From: Avrilella dinanensis | GTDB taxonomy: Bacteria > Bacteroidota > Bacteroidia > Flavobacteriales > Flavobacteriaceae | Direction: 5' to 3' | Length of the DNA: 64,000 nucleotides | Assembly: GCF_002807015.1 (NCBI RefSeq) | Contig: NZ_NIPO01000001.1 | Coordinates: forward strand, 331,014 to 395,013 | Part shown: piece after piece, positions 8,680 to 17,093 of the stretch | Layout of the letters: each line of letters opens with the position of its first letter | Numbering within the stretch: the stretch's first letter is position 1 | Program-made: the position numbers and the translations under genes | The notes under the pieces: generated by a model | The model's input: the letters and a program-made list of their open reading frames with translations, nothing else | The model's database searches: none | What the model was told of the DNA's origin: nothing

Positions 8680-9246
8680 TTGTTTTTTCCATTCCTCAGC
8701 TACTTTGTCTAACTCCTGATACCATTCTTCTCCAAATTTTCTGATTAAAGGTTCTTTAAGGAATTGATATACAGTAACTCCAAGCTCTTTGCCTAAGGAG
8801 CAGGCATCATCACAGATATACCATTTGTGGTAGTTTATTGCTGAAAATTGAGCATATTCCTTAATTCGTATCGGATATAAATGACACGAAATCGGTTTTT
8901 TCCAGTCGATTTCCTTGTTGTTGTATGCCTGTTCAATGGCACAGAGAGCTGTTTTCCCGTCGAAAATTACATAGGCACATTCCTTCCCGTCAATCAATGG
9001 CGTTTCATAGCCTTGATCTTCGCCGGTAACCCATTTGCCTTGTTGCTCAATGCTTTCAATGCCTTCGGGTCGCAGATAGGGTTTTACTTTGTCGTAAATA
9101 TCGTCCAGAATTTGGGTTTCTTCCTTGTCGATCGGGGCACCGGCATCACCGTCAATACAGCATTGACCATGGCATGCCGAGAGGTTGCACACAAATTCTT
9201 TCTCAAGAACTTCATCTGAAACAATCGTGTTTCCTATTTGGAACAT
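8671..9246 (-). CDS. DUF3109 family cysteine-rich protein
   Basis: This 191-residue protein starts MFQIGNTIVSDEVLEKEFVC, the usual opening of DUF3109. It has the cluster CNLSACHGQCC, further conserved Cys and His residues (ISCHLYPIRI) and a C-terminal CDDACSLG. The pattern resembles zinc/iron-chelating YkgJ-type proteins, so metal binding is likely but unproven. The ATG chosen is preferred over a TTG six codons upstream, because family members begin with this methionine. It converges on, and overlaps by 9 bases, the retropepsin-like gene. Confidence 0.8.
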   Translation of the reverse strand: MFQIGNTIVSDEVLEKEFVCNLSACHGQCCIDGDAGAPIDKEETQILDDIYDKVKPYLRPEGIESIEQQGKWVTGEDQGYETPLIDGKECAYVIFDGKTALCAIEQAYNNKEIDWKKPISCHLYPIRIKEYAQFSAINYHKWYICDDACSLGKELGVTVYQFLKEPLIRKFGEEWYQELDKVAEEWKKQSS

Positions 9247-9579
9247 ACAAAATATTTTTTGCAAAAATACAACTTATTTGCAGAAGACATCATAAGCTGA
9301 ATTACAAAACAATTGACGAGTTTAATAAACTAAAATATAGCTTAACCTATACTATACTTATTTAAAATTATGTAAATCATACATTGCGTCGTTAACCAAT
9401 TGCCTATGTGTGCTAATTTGAGAGCTTACCCTATTAGACAACAAAAACCAGAAAAGTCACTTATTAATCTGTAAAAAACCACTTTAGATTCATTCGTTTA
9501 GCAAAAAATATTATCGTTTGGGTAGTACAAGTCTCAATTCATTCTATTATATTTGACATAAAATTTAATTTAACAACAG
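9247..9579. other. Gene-free region between the DUF3109 and M16 peptidase genes
   Basis: This 333-base AT-rich region lies between divergent genes and must hold both promoters. No open frame with coding character, tRNA or strong hairpin was seen. The only clear signal is a -7 box near the right end. Confidence 0.6.
9548..9555 (+). promoter_or_regulatory. Putative -7 promoter box for the M16 peptidase gene
   Basis: TATATTTG matches TAnnTTTG and lies 24 bases before the ATG. The closest TTTG upstream is 27 bases away, so the -33 element is weak or absent. Confidence 0.45.
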
Positions 9580-12489
9580 ATGATAAAAAAGTTGACCTTT
9601 TTGGGTTGTATGCTTTTGTCCACCACCTTTTGGGGACAAGAAACGATTCAAAAAACAGACCGCAACAACTACGCTTATGAAATAGTTGAAAACGATCCGA
9701 CTAACACCCGGATTTACACTTTGTCTAACGGAATGAAAGTGTATCTGGCTCAAAATAAAGACGAGCCACGTATCCAAACTTATATTCCTGTACGAGCCGG
9801 TTCTAATGACGATCCAGCAGAATACACCGGTTTGGCACATTATTTAGAGCACATGCTTTTTAAAGGAACGTCCAAAATCGGGTCGCACGATTGGGAAACC
9901 GAAAAAATGTATCTGAAACAAATTTCAGATTTGTACGAAAAGCACAAAAACGAAACGAATCCTGACAAAAAATTAGCGATTTACCGCGAAATTGACTCTG
10001 TTTCCAACATCGCTTCTCAGTACGCGATTGCGAATGAATACGATAAAATGATTTCTTCGCTCGGTGCTTCAGGAACCAATGCCCATACTTGGTTTGAAGA
10101 AACGGTTTATAAAAACAACATTCCGTCGAATGAACTGGAAAAATGGATGATTATCGAATCCGAAAGATTTTCTGAACTGGTTTTAAGGTTGTTTCATACA
10201 GAGTTAGAAGCGGTTTACGAGGAATTTAACCGTTCGCAAGACAACGATTTTCGTTTGATGCATTATGCCATGTTGGAAAATCTTTTTCCGGAAAGTAATT
10301 ACGGTCAGCAAACCACTATCGGAAAGTCGGAGCATTTGAAAAATCCGTCGTTGGTAGCTATCGAAAATTATTTTCATAAATATTATGTGCCGTCAAATAT
10401 GGCAGTGATTTTGGTGGGTGATTTGGAGTTTGAACCGACGATTCAATTGGTGGACAAGTATTTTGGTAAACTAAAAAAAGGGGAAACACCTGAAAGATAC
10501 GTTGCCAAAGAAAAACCATTGACAAAGATTAAAGAAGTCGAAGTTTTTAGCCCGTCTGCTGAAAGAATGCAAATGGCTTTCCGCCTTGGTGGCGTGCACA
10601 CAAAAGATGCACAGCTGCTGAAAATCATGGATATGCTGTTGTCAAATAGCACGGCAGGTTTAATCGATTTGAACATCAACCAAAAGCAATTGGCACAATA
10701 TGTAGGTGCTAGTCCGCAAATTATGAAGGATTATTCTTCGCATGTTTTTACCGGAATGCCTAAGCAAGGACAAACCTTGGAGGAAGTAAAAGCTTTGATT
10801 TTGGGTGAAATCGATAAAATCAAAAAAGGTGATTTTGAAGATTGGATGATTGAGGCTGTTATCAACGACTTCAAAAAGCAAGAACAACGTGTGTACGAAA
10901 GTACCAACGGATTGGCAACCAATATGTATCAAAATTTTATTAAAGAAAGAAGTTGGGCGGATTACATCAACGAATTGGATAAACTTTCGCAAATCACTAA
11001 GGCTGATATTGTGAAATTTGCCAACGAAAATTACAAAGACAACTACGTGGTGGTGTACAAACGCCAAGGCGAAAACAAAGACTTGGTAAGAGTGGAAAAC
11101 CCAGGCATCACGCCTATTAGCCTGAACCGCGAAAATGAATCAGATTTCTATAAAGATTTCATGAAACTGACCGTGGACGAAATTCAGCCTGTTTTTGTTG
11201 ATTTTGACGAATCTATCCACAGAGAAAAATTGAGAAACACTGATTTTTCTTGGATTGAAAATAACACCAACGATATTTCGGGCTTGTATTACATTACAGA
11301 AATGGGCTCAGATCATGACAAAAAGCTTTCTTTGGCGATTAATTATTTAGATTATTTGGGAACTTCAAAATATTCCCCAGAAGAATTGAAAAAGGAGTTT
11401 TACAAAATCGGGATTGATTACGGCGTGGGTGCAGGTACGCAACGTTCGTTTATTTACCTGAACGGGCTGCAAGAAAACATAGAAGAGGGAGTCCAGTTGT
11501 TGGAGCATTTATTGGCTGATGCCCAGGCAGATGAAGACGCTTATGCACGATATATCGAGAGAATTCTGAAAAGTCGTTCGGATGCTAAAGTAAATAAAAA
11601 TAGCATACAATCTGCTTTAAATCAATATGTTACTTATGGTGAAAACAGCCGTTTCAGAGATATTTTGACCGAAGCGGAATTAAAAGCGATTAACCCGCAA
11701 GAACTGGTAGATTTGATTAAAAACTTTTTGGCTTACAAGCATCAAATTTTCTATTACGGAAATGATGTGCAAACTACGAAAACAGCTTTAAGTAATTACC
11801 ATGATTTTGGCAAGCAAAAAGCAATTCCGGCAGCGAAAGTTTATCCTCAACCGGCAACAGACGGAAAAATTTACTTTACGCCTTACGACATGGTTCAGGC
11901 TGAAATTTCTTTCCGTGCTCGCGAACAAAAGTTTGACAAAGATTTATTGACAGTTTCGGGAGTTTTCAATCAGTATTTTGGCTCAGGATTATCCTCGATT
12001 ATCTTCCAGGAAATCCGCGAATCGAAATCTTTGGCGTATTCTGCTTATACATTTTATGCCAATGCAAGCAGAGCCGATGAGTACAACTATATTTATGCCT
12101 ACATCGGTACGCAAGCAAACAAATTGCCAGAAGCGGTTGATGCTGTGATGGACTTATTGACCGAAATGCCAAAAGCTGAAAATCAGTTTTTAAATTCAAG
12201 AAATGCGGCTTTAAAACAAATGGCAACAAGCCGATACACCAAGTCGAGCATTTTCTTTTATTGGTTGAGTTTGCAAGACCGCGGTATCGATTATGACATC
12301 AATAAAGATATTTACACGCAAACGCAAAACATCAGTTTAAACGACCTTGAAAGCTTTTTTAACAGCCGAATCAAAGGAAAAAAATTCAATGTTGGTTTGA
12401 TTGGAGACAAAGAGAACTTGGATTGGGAAGCTATCGAAAAGATGGGTAAAGTCCAGGAAGTAAACTTAGAAGAATTATTTGGGTACTAA
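9580..12489 (+). CDS. M16 family (pitrilysin/insulinase) zinc metallopeptidase
   Basis: This is a 969-residue exported peptidase expected to degrade peptides in the periplasm. A signal peptide (about residues 1-19, ending FWG) precedes two M16 halves. The N-terminal half carries the inverted zinc motif HYLEH (87-91) and the distal Glu in ELEAVYEEFNR. The C-terminal half lacks the motif, as expected for the inactive partner domain. Both halves in one chain form a clam-shell chamber. It stands alone, with its own promoter region and a strong terminator. It could feed peptide breakdown together with the secreted S8 protease elsewhere in the window, but this is inference. Confidence 0.92.
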   Translation: MIKKLTFLGCMLLSTTFWGQETIQKTDRNNYAYEIVENDPTNTRIYTLSNGMKVYLAQNKDEPRIQTYIPVRAGSNDDPAEYTGLAHYLEHMLFKGTSKIGSHDWETEKMYLKQISDLYEKHKNETNPDKKLAIYREIDSVSNIASQYAIANEYDKMISSLGASGTNAHTWFEETVYKNNIPSNELEKWMIIESERFSELVLRLFHTELEAVYEEFNRSQDNDFRLMHYAMLENLFPESNYGQQTTIGKSEHLKNPSLVAIENYFHKYYVPSNMAVILVGDLEFEPTIQLVDKYFGKLKKGETPERYVAKEKPLTKIKEVEVFSPSAERMQMAFRLGGVHTKDAQLLKIMDMLLSNSTAGLIDLNINQKQLAQYVGASPQIMKDYSSHVFTGMPKQGQTLEEVKALILGEIDKIKKGDFEDWMIEAVINDFKKQEQRVYESTNGLATNMYQNFIKERSWADYINELDKLSQITKADIVKFANENYKDNYVVVYKRQGENKDLVRVENPGITPISLNRENESDFYKDFMKLTVDEIQPVFVDFDESIHREKLRNTDFSWIENNTNDISGLYYITEMGSDHDKKLSLAINYLDYLGTSKYSPEELKKEFYKIGIDYGVGAGTQRSFIYLNGLQENIEEGVQLLEHLLADAQADEDAYARYIERILKSRSDAKVNKNSIQSALNQYVTYGENSRFRDILTEAELKAINPQELVDLIKNFLAYKHQIFYYGNDVQTTKTALSNYHDFGKQKAIPAAKVYPQPATDGKIYFTPYDMVQAEISFRAREQKFDKDLLTVSGVFNQYFGSGLSSIIFQEIRESKSLAYSAYTFYANASRADEYNYIYAYIGTQANKLPEAVDAVMDLLTEMPKAENQFLNSRNAALKQMATSRYTKSSIFFYWLSLQDRGIDYDINKDIYTQTQNISLNDLESFFNSRIKGKKFNVGLIGDKENLDWEAIEKMGKVQEVNLEELFGY

Positions 12490-12500
12490 ATAAATTTGCT

Positions 12501-12531
12501 AAACCCGTAGTTCATCATGAACTACGGGTTT
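12501..12531 (+). terminator. Intrinsic terminator after the M16 peptidase gene
   Basis: Perfect 14-base arms (AAACCCGTAGTTCA and its complement) enclose a 3-base loop and are followed by an AT-rich tract. The U-run is short. Confidence 0.8.
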
Positions 12532-12589
12532 ATAATATAATCCATAATTGTCCTTTCAGTACTGAACGCAACAAATAATCTTTTCATTA

Positions 12590-12620
12590 TTTGCCGGTTC
12601 TAAATACATTAATACCTTTG
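12590..12620 (+). promoter_or_regulatory. Promoter of the marC-like gene
   Basis: TTTG (12590-12593), a 19-base spacer and TACCTTTG (12613-12620) match the Bacteroidota housekeeping promoter exactly. The start codon is 16 bases further on, so the 5' leader is very short. Confidence 0.7.
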
Positions 12621-12636
12621 CCAAAATTTTGAAAAA

Positions 12637-13218
12637 ATGGACGTAAACATAAATGTAAAAGAAATATTTACGGCAAGCATGATTATCTTTGCGGTAATTG
12701 ATATTTTGGGTTCTATCCCGATTATTATAGATTTGAGAAACCGTGTCGGCGAAATTCAATCCCGAAAAGCATCGATAGTTTCGGCAGTGATTATGATTGC
12801 TTTTTTGTTTATCGGAGAAAGGATTTTGAATCTGATAGGAATTGACGTAAATTCATTTGCTGTTGCCGGAGCGTTTGTGTTGTTTTTCCTGGCATTAGAG
12901 ATGATTCTGGGCGTTTCGATTTATAAAGACGAAGCTCCTGAAACAGCCTCAATCGTGCCGTTGGCATTTCCGCTGATTGCCGGTCCCGGTGTGATGACAA
13001 CCATCTTGGCACTTCGGGCTGAATATGAGGTGATTAACCTTGTTTTTGCAATTATTATCAACGTGACTGTGGTCTTTTTTGTGCTGATTATGTCCAGCAG
13101 GATAGAAAAACGACTCGGAAAATCCGGGTTGAGTGTTATCCGTAAGGTTTTTGGCGTGGTGTTGCTGGCAATAGCTGTTAAATTATTTGCGTCCAATGTT
13201 AAAGACTTGTTCGTTTAA
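12637..13218 (+). CDS. MarC family integral membrane protein
   Basis: This 193-residue inner-membrane protein has about six hydrophobic helices and the family signature PLAFPLIAGPGVMTTIL. MarC proteins form the NAAT group, once linked to antibiotic resistance, but their transported substrate is not settled. It begins a plus-strand run with a two-helix protein, a small FAD protein and hflX, with gaps of about 30 bases and a consensus promoter in front. Confidence 0.88.
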   Translation: MDVNINVKEIFTASMIIFAVIDILGSIPIIIDLRNRVGEIQSRKASIVSAVIMIAFLFIGERILNLIGIDVNSFAVAGAFVLFFLALEMILGVSIYKDEAPETASIVPLAFPLIAGPGVMTTILALRAEYEVINLVFAIIINVTVVFFVLIMSSRIEKRLGKSGLSVIRKVFGVVLLAIAVKLFASNVKDLFV

Positions 13219-13255
13219 AAGATGATTATTACTTTCGTAACAAATATTATGTAGA

Positions 13256-13450
13256 ATGAAGTATGTGACGTATCTCATATTTATTGTGGGAATAGTATTG
13301 ATTGTTGTTAATACCATGAAGTTGGATTTTTCTGATATTTTTCACGGAGACAGTTTAGTCGCATTAATCAGTATTGTGGCCGTGCTTTGTGGATTGTGCC
13401 TTTTCGCTATCTTCAGAATGTCAAAATCCATAGACGAAAAAACGAAGTAA
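13256..13450 (+). CDS. Small two-helix membrane protein
   Basis: This 64-residue hypothetical protein has two predicted membrane helices (about 4-19 and 35-54) joined by an acidic loop (DFSDIFHGDS), and ends in a charged tail. No domain is recognised. It lies between marC and the FAD-protein gene, 37 and 3 bases from its neighbours, so it is almost certainly cotranscribed with them. The ATG chosen starts directly at the first helix. Confidence 0.65.
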   Translation: MKYVTYLIFIVGIVLIVVNTMKLDFSDIFHGDSLVALISIVAVLCGLCLFAIFRMSKSIDEKTK

Positions 13451-13453
13451 TGT

Positions 13454-14062
13454 ATGACTGATGTTTTCATCATTGGCGGAGGTCCGGCAGCAGTTTCCTG
13501 TGCTTTGGTGCTTGGGTCGGCTTACCGGAAAGAATTTGCCTCTGCCAGGAAAATAACTTTGCTTGCTCATCAAAAAGCCTCTTACCTGCAAGATGCTTTG
13601 CTGAACAATGTTTATGGTATTCTGCCCGGAACTTCAGGCAAAGATTTGCTCCATGAGTCACTCAGTCATTTACAGCAAACCTATCCTCATGTTGAAATTA
13701 TCCATAACGAAAAAGTAACTGAAGTTATCCGTCTAAACGCTGGGTTCCAAATCAAAACAAACGAAAATATTTATCTGGCAAAAACGGTAGTTGTCGCTAC
13801 GAATTCGACTTCTGCTTTTAACATCGAAGGGCTGACCAAATATATTATTCCACACGAAAAATCTATTCCGTCAAAAAATCGCGTTCAATTAAAAAATGAC
13901 AACCATTTGGTCGATGACAACCTTTTTGTGGCAGGAACTTTGGCAGGATTGCCAAGTCAGGTAAGCATTGCTGCCGGCAGCGGAGCATTTGTCGCCACAG
14001 AAATATTAACCCAATGGAACAACGGATTACCGGCACATTCACACGATTCTATCAAAAAATAA
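13454..14062 (+). CDS. Small FAD-dependent oxidoreductase-like protein
   Basis: The N-terminal motif IIGGGPAAVSCAL is a Rossmann FAD-binding site. The C-terminal segment LFVAGTLAGLPSQVSIAAGSG corresponds to the second FAD contact of thioredoxin-reductase-like enzymes. At 202 residues it lacks the inserted NADPH domain and any CxxC disulfide, so it cannot be a thioredoxin reductase. It looks like a stand-alone FAD half-protein, and its electron donor is unknown. It begins 3 bases after the two-helix protein gene and is in the marC-hflX run. Confidence 0.7.
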   Translation: MTDVFIIGGGPAAVSCALVLGSAYRKEFASARKITLLAHQKASYLQDALLNNVYGILPGTSGKDLLHESLSHLQQTYPHVEIIHNEKVTEVIRLNAGFQIKTNENIYLAKTVVVATNSTSAFNIEGLTKYIIPHEKSIPSKNRVQLKNDNHLVDDNLFVAGTLAGLPSQVSIAAGSGAFVATEILTQWNNGLPAHSHDSIKK

Positions 14063-14094
14063 TCTGTTTTTTGAACCCAAAACCATAGCTTTTC

Positions 14095-15321
14095 ATGTTA
14101 GAACAAGAAGAAATTATATACGAAAAAACAGTTATCGTCGGGCTGATTACACAGCAGCAATCCGAAGATAAGCTACAAGAATATCTCGACGAATTGGAAT
14201 TCCTGACCTATACCGCAGGTGGCGAAGTCGTTAAGAGATTTACCCAAAAATTGGAAAAACCAAACCCGAAAACTTTTGTTGGAACAGGAAAATTGGAACA
14301 AATTGAATTGTTTATTAAAGAGAATGATGTTAGCACCGTTATTTTTGATGATGAACTATCTCCGGCTCAGCAAAACAATCTGTCCAAAATGCTGGATTGC
14401 AAAGTGCTGGATAGAACCAACCTGATTTTGGATATTTTTGCCCAGCGGGCACAAACTTCTTATGCCCGTACGCAGGTAGAACTGGCTCAGTTTGAATATC
14501 TTTTACCCAGACTGACCGGAATGTGGACGCATTTGGAACGTCAACGTGGAGGTATCGGAATGAGAGGTCCCGGAGAAACAGAAATCGAAACCGATAGACG
14601 AATTGTCCGTGACCGAATTGCCTTACTGAAAGATAAACTCAAAAAAATTGACCGGCAAATGGCCGTTCAACGCAGCAACAGAGGTGCAATGGTTCGTGCG
14701 GCTTTGGTCGGATATACCAATGTAGGCAAATCTACCTTGATGAACATGATGGGCAAGAGCGAGGTTTTTGTGGAAAACAAACTTTTTGCAACACTCGATA
14801 CCACTGTGCGTAAGGTAGTTATAAAAAATTTACCCTTTTTGCTTGCCGACACGGTTGGGTTTATCCGCAAGTTACCTACTCAGTTGGTCGAATCATTCAA
14901 AAGTACTCTGGACGAGGTTCGCGAAGCCGATTTGCTGTTACATGTGGTTGATATTTCTCACCCGGATTTTGAAGACCATATCGAAGCGGTTAATCAGATT
15001 TTAAAGGAAATCGAAAGTGATGATAAACCTACGTTAATGATTTTCAATAAAATAGATACTTATTCGCCCGAACATTATGATGAGGAAGATTTGATGCAGG
15101 AACGTACGTCTAAACATTACTCTATTGGCGAATGGAAAAAAACATGGATGAACAAAGTAGGCGAAAATAATGCCATATTTATTTCGGCTGTCGAAAAAGA
15201 AAATATTGAAGAATTCCGGGCAAAAGTATATGAAGCGGTTCGGGAAATACACATTACCCGATTCCCGTACAACCATTTTCTGTATCCGGAATATGACCAA
15301 AATATGAACGACGAATCATAA
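14095..15321 (+). CDS. hflX: GTPase HflX
   Basis: HflX is a ribosome-binding GTPase that splits stalled or heat-damaged ribosomes. The 408-residue protein has the N-terminal HflX domain with the glycine-rich linker RGGIGMRGPGETEIETDRR (about 151-169). The G domain follows, with P-loop GYTNVGKST (206-214), DTVGFI (G3) and FNKID (G4). Length and order are typical. It ends the marC-led run, and no clear terminator separates it from the next gene 45 bases downstream. Confidence 0.95.
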   Translation: MLEQEEIIYEKTVIVGLITQQQSEDKLQEYLDELEFLTYTAGGEVVKRFTQKLEKPNPKTFVGTGKLEQIELFIKENDVSTVIFDDELSPAQQNNLSKMLDCKVLDRTNLILDIFAQRAQTSYARTQVELAQFEYLLPRLTGMWTHLERQRGGIGMRGPGETEIETDRRIVRDRIALLKDKLKKIDRQMAVQRSNRGAMVRAALVGYTNVGKSTLMNMMGKSEVFVENKLFATLDTTVRKVVIKNLPFLLADTVGFIRKLPTQLVESFKSTLDEVREADLLLHVVDISHPDFEDHIEAVNQILKEIESDDKPTLMIFNKIDTYSPEHYDEEDLMQERTSKHYSIGEWKKTWMNKVGENNAIFISAVEKENIEEFRAKVYEAVREIHITRFPYNHFLYPEYDQNMNDES

Positions 15322-15366
15322 ACAAGGTTCTAAAACAACAGTTTTTAGTTCTAAATAAATATAAAA

Positions 15367-16509
15367 ATGAAATTTAACACGCTAACCATACACGGCAAGC
15401 AACAAGCCGACCCATGTACCGGAGCTGTAATGCCTCCGGTTTATCATACTTCTACATTCAAACAAAAAAGCCCCGGTGTGCATTCGGGATACGAATACAG
15501 CCGTGCCGACAATCCGACTCGTACAGCCTTGGAAAAAGCGTTGGAAAGTATTGAAGGCGGTGCGAGAGGACTGGCTTTTTCCTCCGGATTAGCGGCTATC
15601 GACTGCGTGATGAGATTGCTGAAACCCGGCGATGAGGTGGTGGCTATGGACGATTTGTATGGCGGAACTTTCCGTTTGTTTACTAAGTTTTATGAACCTA
15701 TCGGTATCAAATTTACATTTGTGGATATGAGCCAACCGGAGGAAATCAGCAGATATATTAACGAAAACACAAAACTCATTTGGGTAGAAACACCTACCAA
15801 TCCGTTGATGAAACTGGCAGATATTGAGAGGATTGCTCAAATAACCAAAGAAAAAAATGTGCTGTTTGCTGTAGATAATACTTTCGCAACGCCTTATCTG
15901 CAAAAACCACTTGAGTTGGGTGCGGATATCGTGATGCATTCGGCTACCAAATATTTGGGCGGACACTCAGATGTAGTTGCCGGAGCGTTGGTTATCAAAG
16001 ATGAAAAATTGGGCGAACAGTTGCATTTCACACAATTCGCTACCGGAGCTACTTTAGGTCCGCAGGAAAGTTTTCTTGTGCTTCGTGGTATAAAAACGCT
16101 GCATTTGCGTATGCAAAGACATAGCGAAAACGGGTTAAAAGTTGCTCAATATTTGACGGAACACCCGAAAGTGGACAAAGTATTTTATCCCGGTTTAACC
16201 AGCCACCCGCAATATGAATTGGCAAAAAAACAAATGGTCGGAGGTTTTGGCGGAATGGTTTCGTTCACGTTCAAATCCGGCGAAAAACAAGACGCAATTT
16301 CATTTCTGGAAAAGCTAAAAGTGTTTACGCTCGCTGAGTCGCTGGGCGGTGTGGAATCTTTGGCGAATCACCCGGCAATGATGACACACGCGTCTATTCC
16401 GGCAGAAAAAAGAGCCGAAATCGGAATTACCGACGATTTAATCCGGCTTAGTGTTGGCGTAGAAGATATTGACGATTTAATTGCAGATATTGATATGGCG
16501 ATAAAATAA
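15367..16509 (+). CDS. Trans-sulfuration PLP enzyme (cystathionine gamma-synthase / gamma-lyase type)
   Basis: This 380-residue cytosolic enzyme of the Cys/Met metabolism PLP family carries the cofactor lysine K195 in HSATKYLGGHSD. It has the phosphate-cup segment FSSGLAAID and the substrate-site motif EYSRADNPTR near residue 43. Family members make cystathionine from homoserine esters or cleave cystathionine to cysteine; sequence alone does not separate the two activities. No SAM or cobalamin riboswitch was seen in the 45-base leader. Confidence 0.9.
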   Translation: MKFNTLTIHGKQQADPCTGAVMPPVYHTSTFKQKSPGVHSGYEYSRADNPTRTALEKALESIEGGARGLAFSSGLAAIDCVMRLLKPGDEVVAMDDLYGGTFRLFTKFYEPIGIKFTFVDMSQPEEISRYINENTKLIWVETPTNPLMKLADIERIAQITKEKNVLFAVDNTFATPYLQKPLELGADIVMHSATKYLGGHSDVVAGALVIKDEKLGEQLHFTQFATGATLGPQESFLVLRGIKTLHLRMQRHSENGLKVAQYLTEHPKVDKVFYPGLTSHPQYELAKKQMVGGFGGMVSFTFKSGEKQDAISFLEKLKVFTLAESLGGVESLANHPAMMTHASIPAEKRAEIGITDDLIRLSVGVEDIDDLIADIDMAIK

Positions 16510-16532
16510 TGATGCTGTTTTAGAATCTTTAT

Positions 16533-16540
16533 TATCTTTG
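16533..16540 (+). promoter_or_regulatory. Putative -7 promoter box for rpiB
   Basis: TATCTTTG matches TAnnTTTG and lies 28 bases before the rpiB start. No good -33 TTTG is present at the expected distance. Confidence 0.4.
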
Positions 16541-16568
16541 TTTAGCACAACAATAAAAACAACAACAA

Positions 16569-17000
16569 ATGAAAATAGCTATTGGCAACGACCACGCCGG
16601 ACCTGATTACAAAAACGCCATTGTGCAAATGTTACAGCAAAGAGGTGTTGAGGTGGTTAATTACGGGGCAGATTCTTTTGATTCGGTAGATTATCCCGAT
16701 TTCGGACACAAAGTGGCAAAAGATGTAGAAGAAGGAAAAGCTGATTTCGGCATTGTGATTTGCGGAAGCGGAAACGGCATCGCTATGACGGCTAATAAGC
16801 ATCAGGGTGTGCGGTGTGCCTTGTGCTGGACGAAAGAAATTGCCGAACTGGCACGTCAGCATAATAATGCAAATGTGATTTCTATTCCGGCACGATTTAC
16901 CGCAATTCCGCAAGCTGTGGCTATGGTGGAAACTTTTCTGGATACGGATTTCGAAGGAGGTCGTCACGCCAACAGAGTGAACAAAATAGCCTGTTCGTAA
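16569..17000 (+). CDS. rpiB: Ribose-5-phosphate isomerase B
   Basis: It interconverts ribose 5-phosphate and ribulose 5-phosphate in the pentose phosphate pathway. The 143-residue length is typical. The conserved GNDHAGPDYK start and the phosphate/active-site loop CGSGNGIAM are both present. The residue after the acid-base Cys region (RCALCW) also fits RpiB. It has its own promoter-like box and a strong terminator, so it is probably monocistronic. Confidence 0.95.
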   Translation: MKIAIGNDHAGPDYKNAIVQMLQQRGVEVVNYGADSFDSVDYPDFGHKVAKDVEEGKADFGIVICGSGNGIAMTANKHQGVRCALCWTKEIAELARQHNNANVISIPARFTAIPQAVAMVETFLDTDFEGGRHANRVNKIACS

Positions 17001-17021
17001 AGGAATAAAAACTACATAATC

Positions 17022-17049
17022 AAAAACGAGGAATTTCCTCGTTTTTTTG
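17022..17049 (+). terminator. Intrinsic terminator after rpiB
   Basis: A near-continuous palindrome AAAAACGAGGAA / TTCCTCGTTTTT ends in seven T. The T-run also supplies the TTTG that may serve as the -33 element of the polA promoter. Confidence 0.8.
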
Positions 17050-17073
17050 TACTGATAAATTATCGTATTTTTG
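17046..17073 (+). promoter_or_regulatory. Putative promoter of polA
   Basis: TTTG (17046-17049) and TATTTTTG (17066-17073) are separated by 16 bases, slightly shorter than the usual spacer. The -33 part lies in the U-tract of the rpiB terminator. Confidence 0.5.
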
Positions 17074-17093
17074 AACGAATACAACTTAATATT

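Noticed and set aside
9247..9579. Small RNA or tRNA gene
   Set aside because: No cloverleaf, strong hairpin or terminator was seen in this gene-free region.
13454..14062. Thioredoxin reductase
   Set aside because: The protein is only 202 residues, without the NADPH domain and without a CxxC motif.
15322..15366. SAM-type riboswitch upstream of the trans-sulfuration gene
   Set aside because: The leader is only 45 bases and shows no stem structure.
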